Below are positions 7,766 through 16,315 of a DNA stretch of 64,000 nt, one piece after another. Position 1 is the stretch's first letter. Each line of letters begins with the position of its first letter. Source of the DNA: Streptomyces hygroscopicus subsp. hygroscopicus (GTDB lineage: Bacteria; Actinomycetota; Actinomycetes; Streptomycetales; Streptomycetaceae); the NCBI RefSeq assembly GCF_030269125.1, contig NZ_BSSM01000006.1, positions 1-64,000 of the forward strand, given 5' to 3'. Position numbers and translations under genes: made by a program. Below the pieces are notes generated by a model. That model was not told where the DNA came from and made no database searches. It was given only the letters and a program-made list of their open reading frames with translations.

Positions 7766-8716
7766 ATGAGCGATGTGACCACCATGCGAGCCATCGGCCA
7801 GGACGTCCTCGGCGGTCCCGAGGTGCTGCGAGAAGTACGGCTGGAGCGGCCGGAGCCGCGGCCGAACGAGGTGCTGGTCCGGGTGCGGGCCGCCGGGGTG
7901 AACCCCACCGACTGGAAACACCGGGCCACCGGCGGGTTCCTCGGCGAGCCCCCGTTCGTGCTCGGCTGGGACGTCTCCGGCGAGGTCGCCGCGACCGGGA
8001 TCGGCGTGGCCGAGTTCGAGCCGGGCGACGAGGTGTTCGGCATGCTGCCCTACCCCTTCGGGCACGGCTCGCACGCCGAGTACGTGATCGCCCCCGTCCG
8101 CGCCCTGTGGCACAAGCCGGCCTCGGTCGACCACGCCCAGGCGGGCGCGCTGCCGCTGGTGTCGCTGACCGCCTGGCAGGCGCTGACCGAGCGGGCCGGC
8201 GTGCGGGCCGGGCAGCGGGTGCTGGTCCACGCCGCGGCCGGCGGGGTCGGGCACGTGGCCGTGCAGATCGCCAAGGCGCACGGCGCGCACGTGATCGGCA
8301 CGGCGAGCGCGGCCAAGCACGGCTTCCTGCGCGAGATCGGCGTGGACGAACCGGTCGACTACCGCTCCACCGATGTCACGGAGGCGGTGCGGGACGTGGA
8401 CGTCGTCCTGGACACCCTCGGCGGCGAGACAGCCCTGCGCTCCCTGCGGGTGCTGCGGCCCGGCGGCATCCTGGTGTCGATCCTGCCGGTGGGCTCCCGC
8501 GAACTGTACGACGAGGCCGAGCGGCTCGGCGTACGCGCGGTACGGATGCTGGTGGACGCCGACCGGGCGGGAATGCGGTCGGTCACGGAGCTGGTGGAGT
8601 CGGGGAAGCTGAAGGCGAGCATCGCCGGGACGTACCCGCTGGCCGACGCCGCGAAGGCACACGAACAGGGAGAGACCGGGCGCACCACGGGGAAGCTGGT
8701 GCTGCTGGTCGACTGA
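7766..8716 (+). CDS. NADP-dependent quinone-oxidoreductase-type zinc-free MDR dehydrogenase
   Basis: A 316-residue medium-chain dehydrogenase/reductase. The GroES-like N-terminal domain contains GVNPTDWKHRATGGFLG and FVLGWDVSGEV; the Rossmann domain has VLVHAAAGGVGHVAVQIAKAHGAHVIGTAS, the AAGGVG nucleotide signature of quinone oxidoreductases. The zinc-ligand cysteines of alcohol dehydrogenases are absent. Members reduce quinones or enones with NADPH. ATG at 7766 has GGGGGA upstream. It is a single gene between the divergent lipoprotein and the STAS gene. Confidence 0.92.
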   Translation: MSDVTTMRAIGQDVLGGPEVLREVRLERPEPRPNEVLVRVRAAGVNPTDWKHRATGGFLGEPPFVLGWDVSGEVAATGIGVAEFEPGDEVFGMLPYPFGHGSHAEYVIAPVRALWHKPASVDHAQAGALPLVSLTAWQALTERAGVRAGQRVLVHAAAGGVGHVAVQIAKAHGAHVIGTASAAKHGFLREIGVDEPVDYRSTDVTEAVRDVDVVLDTLGGETALRSLRVLRPGGILVSILPVGSRELYDEAERLGVRAVRMLVDADRAGMRSVTELVESGKLKASIAGTYPLADAAKAHEQGETGRTTGKLVLLVD

Positions 8717-8745
8717 CCGGCCCGCGAACACGCGTCAAACCCGAA

Positions 8746-8755
8746 GACATATGTC
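8746..8755. repeat. Short perfect palindrome GACATATGTC
   Basis: A 10-bp palindrome inside the AT-richer 126-base spacer between the oxidoreductase and STAS genes; a second dyad (GTCGGAGATCCGAC) and a TTGACG at 8793-8798 lie further along. The spacer is the likely promoter of the STAS gene, but I cannot fix a -10 element, so a regulatory role is only suggested. Confidence 0.3.
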
Positions 8756-8842
8756 AATCGAACATGCTCAAATTCCTTCCATCGAGGGTAACTTGACGGT
8801 CGGAGATCCGACGTCCGGGCGCGGGTGGGAGGTGATGCCGAG

Positions 8843-9220
8843 GTGCGACGGGAACCCGTGTCCCTCACCCGGCATCTGCGCGTGTACACATACCGTGCGT
8901 ACACCGTCCTGGAGTTCCGGGGCGAGATCGACATCATCTCGGCGGAGGAGATCCTCCCGCTCCTGGACCGGATCACCGGCAGCCCCGGCGCCCGGGTCGT
9001 GCTGGACCTGCGGCCCGTGGAGTTCTTCGACTGCTCGGGGCTGCGCCTGCTGTACCGGGCGCGGGCCCGGGTCCTCGAGCACGGCGGGCGGCTGCACCTG
9101 GTGTGCACCCACCCGCTGACCCTGCGCGTACTGCGGGTGACGGGCCTGTCCCGGCTGCTGCCGCCGCATGCCACACCGGACGCGGCCCTGGCGGCCGCCG
9201 GGGCGGTGTCGGGGTCGTGA
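8843..9220 (+). CDS. STAS-domain anti-sigma factor antagonist
   Basis: A 125-residue single-domain STAS protein. The core reads VLEFRGEIDIISAEEILPLL, then VVLDLRPVEFFDCSGLRLLYRA; the serine in DCSGL is the residue phosphorylated by the partner anti-sigma kinase in SpoIIAA/RsbV-type proteins. It should work in a partner-switching cascade that frees an alternative sigma factor. I chose GTG at 8843 because GGAGGTGAT lies six bases upstream; GTG at 8825 and 8858 are less well placed. No anti-sigma kinase gene is adjacent. Confidence 0.85.
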   Translation: MRREPVSLTRHLRVYTYRAYTVLEFRGEIDIISAEEILPLLDRITGSPGARVVLDLRPVEFFDCSGLRLLYRARARVLEHGGRLHLVCTHPLTLRVLRVTGLSRLLPPHATPDAALAAAGAVSGS

Positions 9221-9271
9221 TCAGGGGAAGCCGGCCCGCGGCCGGTGGCGGTCAGGCCCCCTCGGACGGGT

Positions 9272-10216
9272 TCAGGCCCCCTCGAACAGGGCGCTGACCG
9301 ACTCCCCGTTGTGGATGCGCCGTACCGCCTCGGCGAGGGCCGGGGCGATGGACAGGACGCGCAGCTTGTCGGTGTGCTCGTCGGCGGGGATCGGCACGGT
9401 GTTGGTGCAGACGATCTCCAGCACGTCCGGCTGCTCGCCGATCCGCTTGAGCGCACCGGCCGCGAACAGGCCGTGCGTGCACGCCACCCGGATCGAGCGC
9501 GGGCCCAGCTCCCGGAGCCGGTCCAGGAGTTCCAGCACGGTGCTGCCCTTGGCGATCTCGTCGTCCAGCACGATGACGTCCCGCCCGGCGATCTCGCCGA
9601 TGACGGAGCTGATGCTCACCCGGTCGTCCGCGTACCGCTGCTTGGCGCCGGCCGCCACCTGCGCGCCGATGCGCCGGGCGAAGGCGGCCGCCTCCTTGGC
9701 GTTGCCGAGGTCCGGGGATACCACCGTGGTGCGCGAGAGGTCGTACTGCCGGAAGTGATCGGCCAGTTCGCGCAGCGCGTGCAGATGGTCCACCGGCACC
9801 GAGAAGAAGCCGTGCACCTGCGGGGAGTGCAGGGTCATGGCGAGGACCCGGCTCGCGCCCGCCGCCACCATCAGGTCGGCGACGAGCCGCCCGCCGATGG
9901 AGATGCGGGGCGCGTCCTTCTTGTCCGAACGCGCGTAGGAGTAGTGCGGCATGACGACGGTGATCCGGGAGGCGGAGGCACCCCGGGCCGCGTCGCACAT
10001 CAGCAGCAGCTCGACCAGGTGCTCCTGCACCGGTTTGACCAGCGGCTGGATCAGGAAGACGTCCCGTTCCCGGCAGTTGGCCTGAAGCTGGACCTCCAGA
10101 CAGTCGTTGGCGAACCGGCTGACCCTGGTCGGACTCAGCGGCACCCCCAGGTGCGCGCAGACCTCCTCGGCCAGTTCGGGATGGGCACTGCCGCTGAAGA
10201 CGGCGATGTCTCGCAC
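9272..10216 (-). CDS. prs: Ribose-phosphate pyrophosphokinase
   Basis: A 314-residue phosphoribosyl diphosphate synthetase making PRPP from ribose 5-phosphate and ATP for nucleotide, histidine and tryptophan synthesis. Seen are the N-terminal FSGSAHPELAEEV, the metal-binding histidine region MPHYSYARSDKKDAPRISI, and the PRPP-binding loop VIVLDDEIAKGST. Compared with the housekeeping actinobacterial enzyme the sequence looks divergent (DDEIAKGST in place of the usual DDMIDTGGT-type loop), so it is probably an accessory copy. The gene stands alone. Confidence 0.9.
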   Translation of the reverse strand: MRDIAVFSGSAHPELAEEVCAHLGVPLSPTRVSRFANDCLEVQLQANCRERDVFLIQPLVKPVQEHLVELLLMCDAARGASASRITVVMPHYSYARSDKKDAPRISIGGRLVADLMVAAGASRVLAMTLHSPQVHGFFSVPVDHLHALRELADHFRQYDLSRTTVVSPDLGNAKEAAAFARRIGAQVAAGAKQRYADDRVSISSVIGEIAGRDVIVLDDEIAKGSTVLELLDRLRELGPRSIRVACTHGLFAAGALKRIGEQPDVLEIVCTNTVPIPADEHTDKLRVLSIAPALAEAVRRIHNGESVSALFEGA

Positions 10217-10930
10217 GATCTGCTCCTCGCATGATCATTCCGGGCTGCCGCGCTCATGCTACTGGCCCGCGCCGCGGTGGTGGCGCGTGTGCGGTGCGTC
10301 CGGGCGCGGGTGGCCTCGGCCCACTCGCCGGTCCGCGTCGCCGCGGTCGGCGCGGCGTCGGCGTTCCCGGTGCCGGCCGCCAGGGGGCCGGAACCGGCGG
10401 GGCCGCCCGCCGGCGCGTACCGGCCCCGGCCGGTGGCCACCGGCCGCCGGAGGCCCGCCCGCGGCGGGAAGGGAACCCGCCCGCCGAACCGCCGAGCGGC
10501 GGGACGTCGGCGCCGGTCGCCGGGATGTACGGGGACGCCGCGCTCCAGTCGGTGGTGGCGCGCGGCGGGCGGGGCCCTGGTGGGCGCGGGTGCGGTCGAG
10601 GAGGCGGCGCTCCTCGGCGGTCAGGTGCCGTCGGAGTGATGCCCGGCCGGGGCGGGGAGGCCGGGGACGAAGTGGTGCTCGTGCGACCGCCGGTGGCCCG
10701 CGCGCCCGGCGTGCCGGTGACGGCACGCGGGGTCCGGCCCGTCCCCGCGGGCGGGCGTACGGGGGCTCGCCCGGCGGGGCCTTCCAGGACGCGCGGCGGC
10801 CGGCGGGGTGGTCGTGTCGGGAACGCTCGTCGCCGTGCGCAGCGGCTGTCGTCACGGTTCACGGCCCCTCGCGCCGTGTCCCGGGCGCGCTTCGAGAACG
10901 GTCGAGGTGCCTGCGACGCGACGGCGGCGG
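10217..10930. other. 714-base stretch without a convincing intact gene; possible frameshifted minus-strand remnant
   Basis: Very GC-rich and low in complexity, with open frames on both strands. On the minus strand about 10655-10560 reads LRRHLTAEERRLLDRTRAHQ, which looks like protein, but the coding-like pattern then moves to another frame (TDWSAASPYIPATGADVPP, about 10555-10490), where codons end almost only in G or C. This would fit a small gene broken by a frameshift. I recognise no family and cannot give boundaries. The part from 10670 to 10930 shows nothing I can support. Confidence 0.3.
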
Positions 10931-12700
10931 TCAGCCGCCGAGCACCCCCGGCAGGGCCAGCGCCGCCAGCACGGTGGCGCCCACCAGCAGCCAGGCGACG
11001 TAGTCGCCGACGTGCCCGGACTGGAGGCGTCTCAGCGGCGCCGTCCACGCGGGGACGGCCGGCCGCCGCCGACGGCTGACGGCACCGGCGGCGAGACCCA
11101 CGGCGAGGGCCGTGGAGGCCACGCCGAGCAGGACCCCGTGCGGCGTCCACTCCGCCGAGGCTCGGGCGCCGCCCGAGCCCGCCTCGTTGACCGATCGGGC
11201 GACGAGGTCGCCGAAGCCGGGCACGGTGCCCACGGCGAGCGCGGCGGCGAGCAGCACGGCCGGGACCGTCGTCATCGTGTCCGGGACCCGGCCGAGCAGC
11301 CCGGACGTCTCGGGCTCCTCCCGCGAGCCGCTCGTCTCGTAGGCGCCGGTGTCCTGCGGCGGTGTCCCGAGGCCGAGGAACACCCGCGCGGCGACCCGCA
11401 GCACCGCGCCCGCCGTGACCGCGGACGCGGCCACGTACACCACGGTGAGCGGCCCGCCGACCGCCTCCTCGCTGACCGCCTTGCCCAGGCCGGTGCCGAA
11501 GGGCGGCAGCCCCGCGAGGGCGAGCCCGCCGAGGGCGAACAGCACGCCGGTCGCCCGCAGTCGGCCCGCCCTGCCGTGCAGGGCGTGCTCGTCCACGCTG
11601 CCGAACCGGTCCAGCAGCGCGCCCGTGCAGGCGAACAGGGCGGCCTTCACCCCGGCGTGCCCGAGGATGTACAGGGCGGCGCCGTCGTCGCCCTCGGGGG
11701 TGAGGACGCCGACGGCGATCAGGAACAGACCGGTGTGCGCGATCGTGGAGAAGGCGAGCAGGCGTTTGATGTGCCGCTGGTACCAGCACATCACGGCGCC
11801 GGTCACGGAGGTGAGGACGCCGAGGGTCACCAGGGCGCGGGTCAGGTCGGCGGCCGGGATGCCGCCGGGTCCGGCGAAGACGGTGCCGTAGACGCGCCAG
11901 ACGCCGTACACCCCGAGCTCGACCATCACCCCGGACAGCAGCATGCACACCGGGGTGGGGGCGACCGCGTGGGCGTCGGGGAGCCAGAAGTGGAAGGGCA
12001 CGGTGGCCGCCTTCACCAGCAGCCCGGTCATCACCAGCGCGAACGCGGCGAGGACCAGCGCGTCGGGGCCGCCCTGACCGCCGGTGCTGTCCAGGCCCCG
12101 GCCGATCTTCACCATCGACAGTTCACCGGTACGGGCGTACAGCAGCCCGATGCCGGTCAACATGGCGTAGGCGCCCAGCGAGTTGACGACACCGAACGTC
12201 AACGCGCCCTGGACTGCCTTCGGGTCGTCGATGCGGTAGCCGGTGAGCGCGTACGCCACCACGCTCATCAGCTCGAAGAACACGAAGGCGTTGAACAGGT
12301 CGCCGGCGAGGGCGAATCCGCACATGGCGCCCTGGAAGACCAGCATCAGCGCGGGGAACGAACCGGCGTGGCCGCGCGGCGGCTCGTCGAAATACCGCCA
12401 GGAGTAGGCGAGCGCGGCGAGGGTGAGCAGAGCGACGAGGGCCGCCATGCCGAGCGAGGGCCCGTCCCCGATCACCTCGATGCCGACGCTCTCCCCGCCG
12501 ACGGGCACCCAGCCGCCGACCCATTCGACCATCGGAGGCGAGGAGTTCAGCAGCAGTACGAGGGCGAGCGCGGCCGTCGCCGCCGAGACGACGAGGCCGG
12601 TCAGCTCGACGGCGGGGCGCGGCAGCCGGCGGCCGGCGGCGGCGAGCAGGGCGGCCCCGAGCAGCGGCAGCGCGACGAGGAGCGGGAGCAGGTGGTGCAT
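10931..12700 (-). CDS. mrpD: Mrp/Mnh-type antiporter subunit D (proton-translocating ND4/ND5-like)
   Basis: A 589-residue polytopic protein of the proton-conducting antiporter family shared with complex I (PF00361). The core includes GDLFNAFVFFELMSVVAYALTGY, LLVKAATVPFHFWLPDAHAVAPTPV (lysine and histidine of the proton path) and the HIKRLLAFSTIAHTGLF segment. It is the only large pump-like subunit in this operon. ATG at 12700 overlaps the stop of the upstream gene by one base (TGATG), showing translational coupling. The C-terminal region after about residue 490 is longer and less conserved than in a typical MrpD. Confidence 0.9.
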   Translation of the reverse strand: MHHLLPLLVALPLLGAALLAAAGRRLPRPAVELTGLVVSAATAALALVLLLNSSPPMVEWVGGWVPVGGESVGIEVIGDGPSLGMAALVALLTLAALAYSWRYFDEPPRGHAGSFPALMLVFQGAMCGFALAGDLFNAFVFFELMSVVAYALTGYRIDDPKAVQGALTFGVVNSLGAYAMLTGIGLLYARTGELSMVKIGRGLDSTGGQGGPDALVLAAFALVMTGLLVKAATVPFHFWLPDAHAVAPTPVCMLLSGVMVELGVYGVWRVYGTVFAGPGGIPAADLTRALVTLGVLTSVTGAVMCWYQRHIKRLLAFSTIAHTGLFLIAVGVLTPEGDDGAALYILGHAGVKAALFACTGALLDRFGSVDEHALHGRAGRLRATGVLFALGGLALAGLPPFGTGLGKAVSEEAVGGPLTVVYVAASAVTAGAVLRVAARVFLGLGTPPQDTGAYETSGSREEPETSGLLGRVPDTMTTVPAVLLAAALAVGTVPGFGDLVARSVNEAGSGGARASAEWTPHGVLLGVASTALAVGLAAGAVSRRRRPAVPAWTAPLRRLQSGHVGDYVAWLLVGATVLAALALPGVLGG

Positions 12701-13059
12701 CAGCCGCGCAGCTCCCGCAGTTCGTCGGGGTCGAGCGTGCCGTGCCGTTTGACGATCTGCAGGACCAGGGCGAGCAGCAGCGCGGTGACGGTGGCGCCGA
12801 CGACGATGTCGGTGAGGGTGAGGGCCTGCACCACCGGGTCCACCACCGGCCGCGAGCCGGGCTTGATGTCGGAGAAGACGGGCGCGGTGCCGCCGGAACG
12901 GTAGCCGACCGCCAGCAGCAGGATGTACGTGGAGACCTGGCACACGGACAGACAGCCGACGGCATGGATCAGATTGCGGCTGGTGGCGAGGCCGTAGCAG
13001 CCGGTCAGGAAGACATAGGCGGCGACCAGGTAGGGCAGTACCTGCATGAGGGCGCTCAT
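12700..13059 (-). CDS. mrpC: Mrp/Mnh antiporter subunit C (NuoK-like)
   Basis: A 119-residue protein with three membrane helices: VLPYLVAAYVFLTGCYGL, LIHAVGCLSVCQVSTYILLLAVGY and DPVVQALTLTDIVVGATVTALLLALVLQ. DPVVQALTLTDIVVG is the signature of MrpC/MnhC, related to complex I NuoK. It starts at ATG 13059, overlapping the upstream MrpB-like gene by four bases, and its own stop overlaps the start of mrpD. Confidence 0.92.
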   Translation of the reverse strand: MSALMQVLPYLVAAYVFLTGCYGLATSRNLIHAVGCLSVCQVSTYILLLAVGYRSGGTAPVFSDIKPGSRPVVDPVVQALTLTDIVVGATVTALLLALVLQIVKRHGTLDPDELRELRG

Positions 13060-13796
13060 CCTCCGTTCCCCTCCTCGATCTCGACGGCCTGGTCGAGGAA
13101 GTTGGCGAGCAGGACGACGACCGCGCTCGCCACCTCGATGCCGACGGCCGCGTTCAGCAGCGGGACGGTGCCGCCGGAGGACAGCGTGTCGAACGTGCCG
13201 TACGGCAGCAGTGTGTTGGCGAGGAACGCGGTCGCGGCCAGGACCCCGGCGAGGCCCAGCACGAGATAGGCGCAGACGGACAGGGCGTCGACGGTCTCGA
13301 AGGTGCCCAGGGGGCGGACGCGTTCGAGGGCGCGGTAGTCGGCGCCCAGGTACAGCAGGTGCAGGGCGGTCGCGGCGACCACCCCGCCCTGGAAGCCGCC
13401 GCCGGGGCTGAGCTGGCCGTGGGCGATGACGTAGAGGCCGCAGACCAGGGCGACGGGTACCACGAGGAGGGCGTAGCGGCGCACCGGGCGGGCGACCTCG
13501 GCGGGTCGCGGCCGCTCCCGGTGTTCGTCGCGGGCCTGGCGCAGCAGCACCACGCAACCGAGGACGGCGGCGAACAGGATGCTCATCTCGCCGAGGGTGT
13601 CGTAGGCGCGCTGGTCGAAGTTGACGGAGGCGACGGTGTTGGCGGTGTGCCGGGCGAGGGAGGCGCGCACGGCCCGGGTGCCGTACGGGTGCGCACGGCC
13701 GCCGAAACCGGGTAGGTCCAGGCACGCGGCGGCCAGCAGGGCGGCGAGGCCCGCGCCGCCCACGGCCAGCAGCCACAGCCGCAGCCGCCGGCTCAC
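13056..13796 (-). CDS. mrpB: MrpB-type subunit with MbhE-like N-terminal part
   Basis: A 246-residue membrane protein. The first 90 residues (hydrophobic helix, then ANTVASVNFDQRAYDTLGEMSILFAAVLG) match the MbhE/MrpA C-terminal domain; the rest (VARPVRRYALLVVPVALVCGLYVIAHGQLSPGGGFQGG onward) is the MnhB domain (PF04039) with its GHxxPGGGFQGG motif. The polypeptide thus combines modules that in classical systems sit at the end of MrpA and in MrpB. GTG at 13796 overlaps the stop of the preceding gene (GTGA). Confidence 0.88.
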   Translation of the reverse strand: MSRRLRLWLLAVGGAGLAALLAAACLDLPGFGGRAHPYGTRAVRASLARHTANTVASVNFDQRAYDTLGEMSILFAAVLGCVVLLRQARDEHRERPRPAEVARPVRRYALLVVPVALVCGLYVIAHGQLSPGGGFQGGVVAATALHLLYLGADYRALERVRPLGTFETVDALSVCAYLVLGLAGVLAATAFLANTLLPYGTFDTLSSGGTVPLLNAAVGIEVASAVVVLLANFLDQAVEIEEGNGG

Positions 13797-14053
13797 CGCG
13801 CGCCGTCCCGGCCCCGGCCGCGCCGCCGGATCTTGCGGACCGACAGCATGATCAGCAGTGGGGTGAGGGCGGCCCCGACCGCGAGCTGGGACAGGCCGAC
13901 GTCGGGTGCCTGGAGCACGGTGAACAGGACGGCCAGCAGCACCCCGAGCACGGACAGCACCAGCGCCTGGCGGGCGGGGTCGCGCTGGGCGACGGCGGCG
14001 GTGGCGGCGCCGGCGACGAGGAGCAGGGCCACGAGGTTCAGGACGCCGGTCAT
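13793..14053 (-). CDS. MbhD/DUF4040-type subunit of the Mrp-like complex
   Basis: An 86-residue protein with hydrophobic segments and the motif LQAPDVGLSQLAVGAALTPLLIM, which is the MbhD domain (DUF4040) found at the C-terminus of MrpA and in membrane-bound hydrogenases. Here it is a free-standing small subunit, as in Mbh-type complexes. It overlaps the next gene by four bases. The basic tail (RKIRRRGRGRDGAR) should face the cytosol. Confidence 0.85.
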   Translation of the reverse strand: MTGVLNLVALLLVAGAATAAVAQRDPARQALVLSVLGVLLAVLFTVLQAPDVGLSQLAVGAALTPLLIMLSVRKIRRRGRGRDGAR

Positions 14054-14095
14054 ACGACGCCTCCCGCGGCCCTCACGAGGCTCTCCCGCGCCGGG

Positions 14096-14548
14096 TCAGC
14101 CACCCCGCACCCCCTGGAAACCGCCCGACAGCGCCCGGGAGGCGATCAGGTTGCCGCCGATCAGCAGCGCGCCGATCACCAGCAGCTTCACCATGGCCCG
14201 GCCGGGCCCGGTGGCCGCGCACACCACGATCACGACGACGGCGCCCACCCCGGCCACCGCGTAGGTGAGCCCCCAGGCGCTCGGCCGCCGCCCCTCCAGG
14301 TCCTCGTGCAGCAGCCGGGCGAAGACCAGGGTGCCGACCGGGCCGAGCAGGGCGAGCAGCAGGGCGAGGTCGACGTAGGCGGGGCGGCCGTAGCCCTGGG
14401 CGAGCAGCAGCAGGGCGGGGCACAGGGCCGCGGTGGTGAGGTTCTGGGCGACGACGCGGCGGGCGACCGGGCCGGTGGTCACGCCCCACAGGGCGGCCGC
14501 CCCACCCCCGCCGAGTTCGACGGTCGCCGCGAGGATCCAGCCGTTCAC
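14096..14548 (-). CDS. mrpF: Apparent fusion of MrpF and a shortened MrpG
   Basis: A 150-residue membrane protein. Residues up to about 90 (RRVVAQNLTTAALCPALLLLAQ, then GRPAYVDLALLLALLGPVGTLVFARLL) are MrpF-like. The remainder (GVGAVVVIVVCAATGPGRAMVKLLVIGALLIGGNLIASRAL) resembles the last two helices of MrpG, the first MrpG helix being absent or diverged. No separate mrpG exists in the operon, which supports fusion. GTG at 14548 overlaps the stop of the preceding mrpE-like gene. The MrpG part is an inference from pattern, not alignment. Confidence 0.7.
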   Translation of the reverse strand: MNGWILAATVELGGGGAAALWGVTTGPVARRVVAQNLTTAALCPALLLLAQGYGRPAYVDLALLLALLGPVGTLVFARLLHEDLEGRRPSAWGLTYAVAGVGAVVVIVVCAATGPGRAMVKLLVIGALLIGGNLIASRALSGGFQGVRGG

Positions 14549-14739
14549 CGCCACCTCACCGCCCGCCGGCCGGCCCGTGCCAGCAGCGCGCCCGCGGCGG
14601 CGGCGCTCGCGCCCACGACGCGTTCCAGGGTGTCGACGGTGGTGATCAGCACCAGCCAGAGCAGGGCCAAGGCGGCCCACCAGGCGAGGAGTTCACCGGC
14701 GGCGAGGAGGACGGCACGGGGCGTCGTACGCCGGTCCAT
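14545..14739 (-). CDS. mrpE: MrpE-like small membrane subunit
   Basis: A 64-residue protein, first of the operon, with ATG at 14739 after an excellent GGAGGTGG site. The core GELLAWWAALALLWLVLITTVDTLERVVGASAAAAGALLARAG resembles the hydrophobic N-terminal half of MrpE/MnhE (WxxLWL...ELxxGxxxA), without the usual C-terminal ferredoxin-fold part, so it is much shorter than standard MrpE. Position and gene order support the call; the sequence alone would be weak. Confidence 0.65.
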   Translation of the reverse strand: MDRRTTPRAVLLAAGELLAWWAALALLWLVLITTVDTLERVVGASAAAAGALLARAGRRAVRWR

Positions 14740-15064
14740 CCGCCACCTCCCCTTCTCGGACACTCCGGTCTTCCGGCGCTCGGGCTCCCGGTGCTCCAGG
14801 TCCCGGCACTCCGCCTTCCGGTTCGCGGTGGTGTGTCCGCTTCGCCACTCGGTGCATCCAAGCACCGCCGGGCCCCCGGCGGGGCGGCGGCACGCGGGTC
14901 CCGGGGCGGAGTGCCCCGGGAGCGTGAACGGAAACCGGCGGGGGCTGCCGCGCCCTCAGCAGCAGGTCTGTACCACCCTCTTGACGCCCCCTTATCTCAC
15001 TTCTTAAATCAAGAGGCATTGCTCTGCGCGTCCGAGCGTCCCCCCACACACCGATCGGAGAGCC
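14740..15064. promoter_or_regulatory. Divergent spacer between the mrp operon and the GH16 gene; consensus-like promoter for GH16
   Basis: The 325-base spacer holds no gene. On the plus strand TTGACG at 14981-14986 and TTAAAT at 15004-15009 are separated by 17 bases, a good housekeeping-type promoter about 55 bases before the GH16 start. The -35 lies in an inverted repeat, CCTCTTGA at 14977-14984 and TCAAGAGG at 15009-15016, whose arms enclose the promoter and could bind a repressor. The mrp promoter must lie in the GC-rich left part, where I cannot place it. Confidence 0.6.
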
Positions 15065-16306
15065 ATGGTCTCCCCACGCCTGCTCCGCAGATGTCTGTTC
15101 GCCGCCCTGTCCGCCGTGCTGGTCGGCTCGGCCGCCGTCGGCCCCGCGCACGCGCGCCCCGCCGCCCCGGCCGTAACCGCCGCGACCGTGACCACCTTCT
15201 CCGACACCTTCGACGGGCCCGCGGGCTCGGCGGTCGACTCCTCGAAGTGGACGCTGGAGACGGGCGACAACGTCAACAACCACGAGCGGCAGTACTACAC
15301 CTCGGGCACGAACAACGCGGCCCTGGACGGCCAGGGCCACCTGGTGATCACGGCCAGGAAGGAGAACCCGGCCGGGTACCAGTGCTGGTACGGCAGTTGC
15401 CAGTACACCTCGGCGCGCCTGAACACGTCGGGGAAGTTCACCGCGCAGTACGGGCACGTCGAGGCGCGCATGAAGATCCCGCGCGGGCAGGGCATGTGGC
15501 CCGCGTTCTGGATGCTCGGCACGCCGGTGAACTGGCCGGACTCGGGCGAGATCGACGTGATGGAGAACGTCGGCTTCGAGCCGTCCACCGTGCACGGCAC
15601 CATCCACGGCCCCGGCTACTCCGGTTCGGGCGGCATCGGGGCCGCCTACAGCCTGCCGAACGGGCAGGCCTTCGCGGACGGTTTCCACACCTTCGCCGTG
15701 GACTGGGCGCCCGACTCGATCACCTGGTCCGTGGACGGCACCGTCTACGAGCGGCGCACGCCCGCCGACCTGGGCGGCAAGACCTGGGTGTACAACGACC
15801 GGCCGTTCTTCCTGATCCTGAACCTGGCGGTCGGCGGCTACTGGCCCGGCGACCCGGACGGCAGCACCCAGTTCCCGGCGCAGCTGGTGGTGGACTCGGT
15901 CTCCGTGACGACCGGTGACAGCGCGGCGGGGCTCCCGATCCGGGGGCTGGCCGGCAAGTGCGTGGACGTGGCCGGCGCGAACTCCGCGAACGGCACCCCG
16001 GTCCAGCTCTACGACTGCAACGGCACCGCCGCGCAGTCCTGGACGGTCGGCTCGGACGGCACGATACGGGCGCTCGGCAAGTGTCTGGACGTGACGGACC
16101 GGGGCACGGCGGACGGCTCGACCGTCCAGCTGTGGGACTGCACCGGCGGCACCAACCAGAAGTGGACCGTCACGGGTGCGCACGACATCGTCAACCCGCA
16201 GGCGGACAAGTGCCTCGACGTCACCGGGAACGACCCGGCCAACGGGACACGGCTGCAGATCTGGTCCTGCACGGGCGGCGCCAACCAGAAGTGGACGGTC
16301 GGCTGA
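15065..16306 (+). CDS. Secreted GH16 beta-1,3-glucanase with ricin-type CBM13
   Basis: A 413-residue exported enzyme. A signal peptide (residues 1-31, ending AHA) is followed by a GH16 domain (about 45-283) with the catalytic motif EIDVME, the nucleophile and acid/base glutamates near residues 162 and 167. After it comes a ricin-B-type CBM13 domain (about 290-413) with three QxW repeats (QSW, QKW, QKW) and paired cysteines. It should cleave beta-1,3-glucans such as laminarin or fungal wall glucan outside the cell. The gene has its own promoter and stands alone. Confidence 0.95.
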   Translation: MVSPRLLRRCLFAALSAVLVGSAAVGPAHARPAAPAVTAATVTTFSDTFDGPAGSAVDSSKWTLETGDNVNNHERQYYTSGTNNAALDGQGHLVITARKENPAGYQCWYGSCQYTSARLNTSGKFTAQYGHVEARMKIPRGQGMWPAFWMLGTPVNWPDSGEIDVMENVGFEPSTVHGTIHGPGYSGSGGIGAAYSLPNGQAFADGFHTFAVDWAPDSITWSVDGTVYERRTPADLGGKTWVYNDRPFFLILNLAVGGYWPGDPDGSTQFPAQLVVDSVSVTTGDSAAGLPIRGLAGKCVDVAGANSANGTPVQLYDCNGTAAQSWTVGSDGTIRALGKCLDVTDRGTADGSTVQLWDCTGGTNQKWTVTGAHDIVNPQADKCLDVTGNDPANGTRLQIWSCTGGANQKWTVG

Positions 16307-16315
16307 CCCGTCGGC

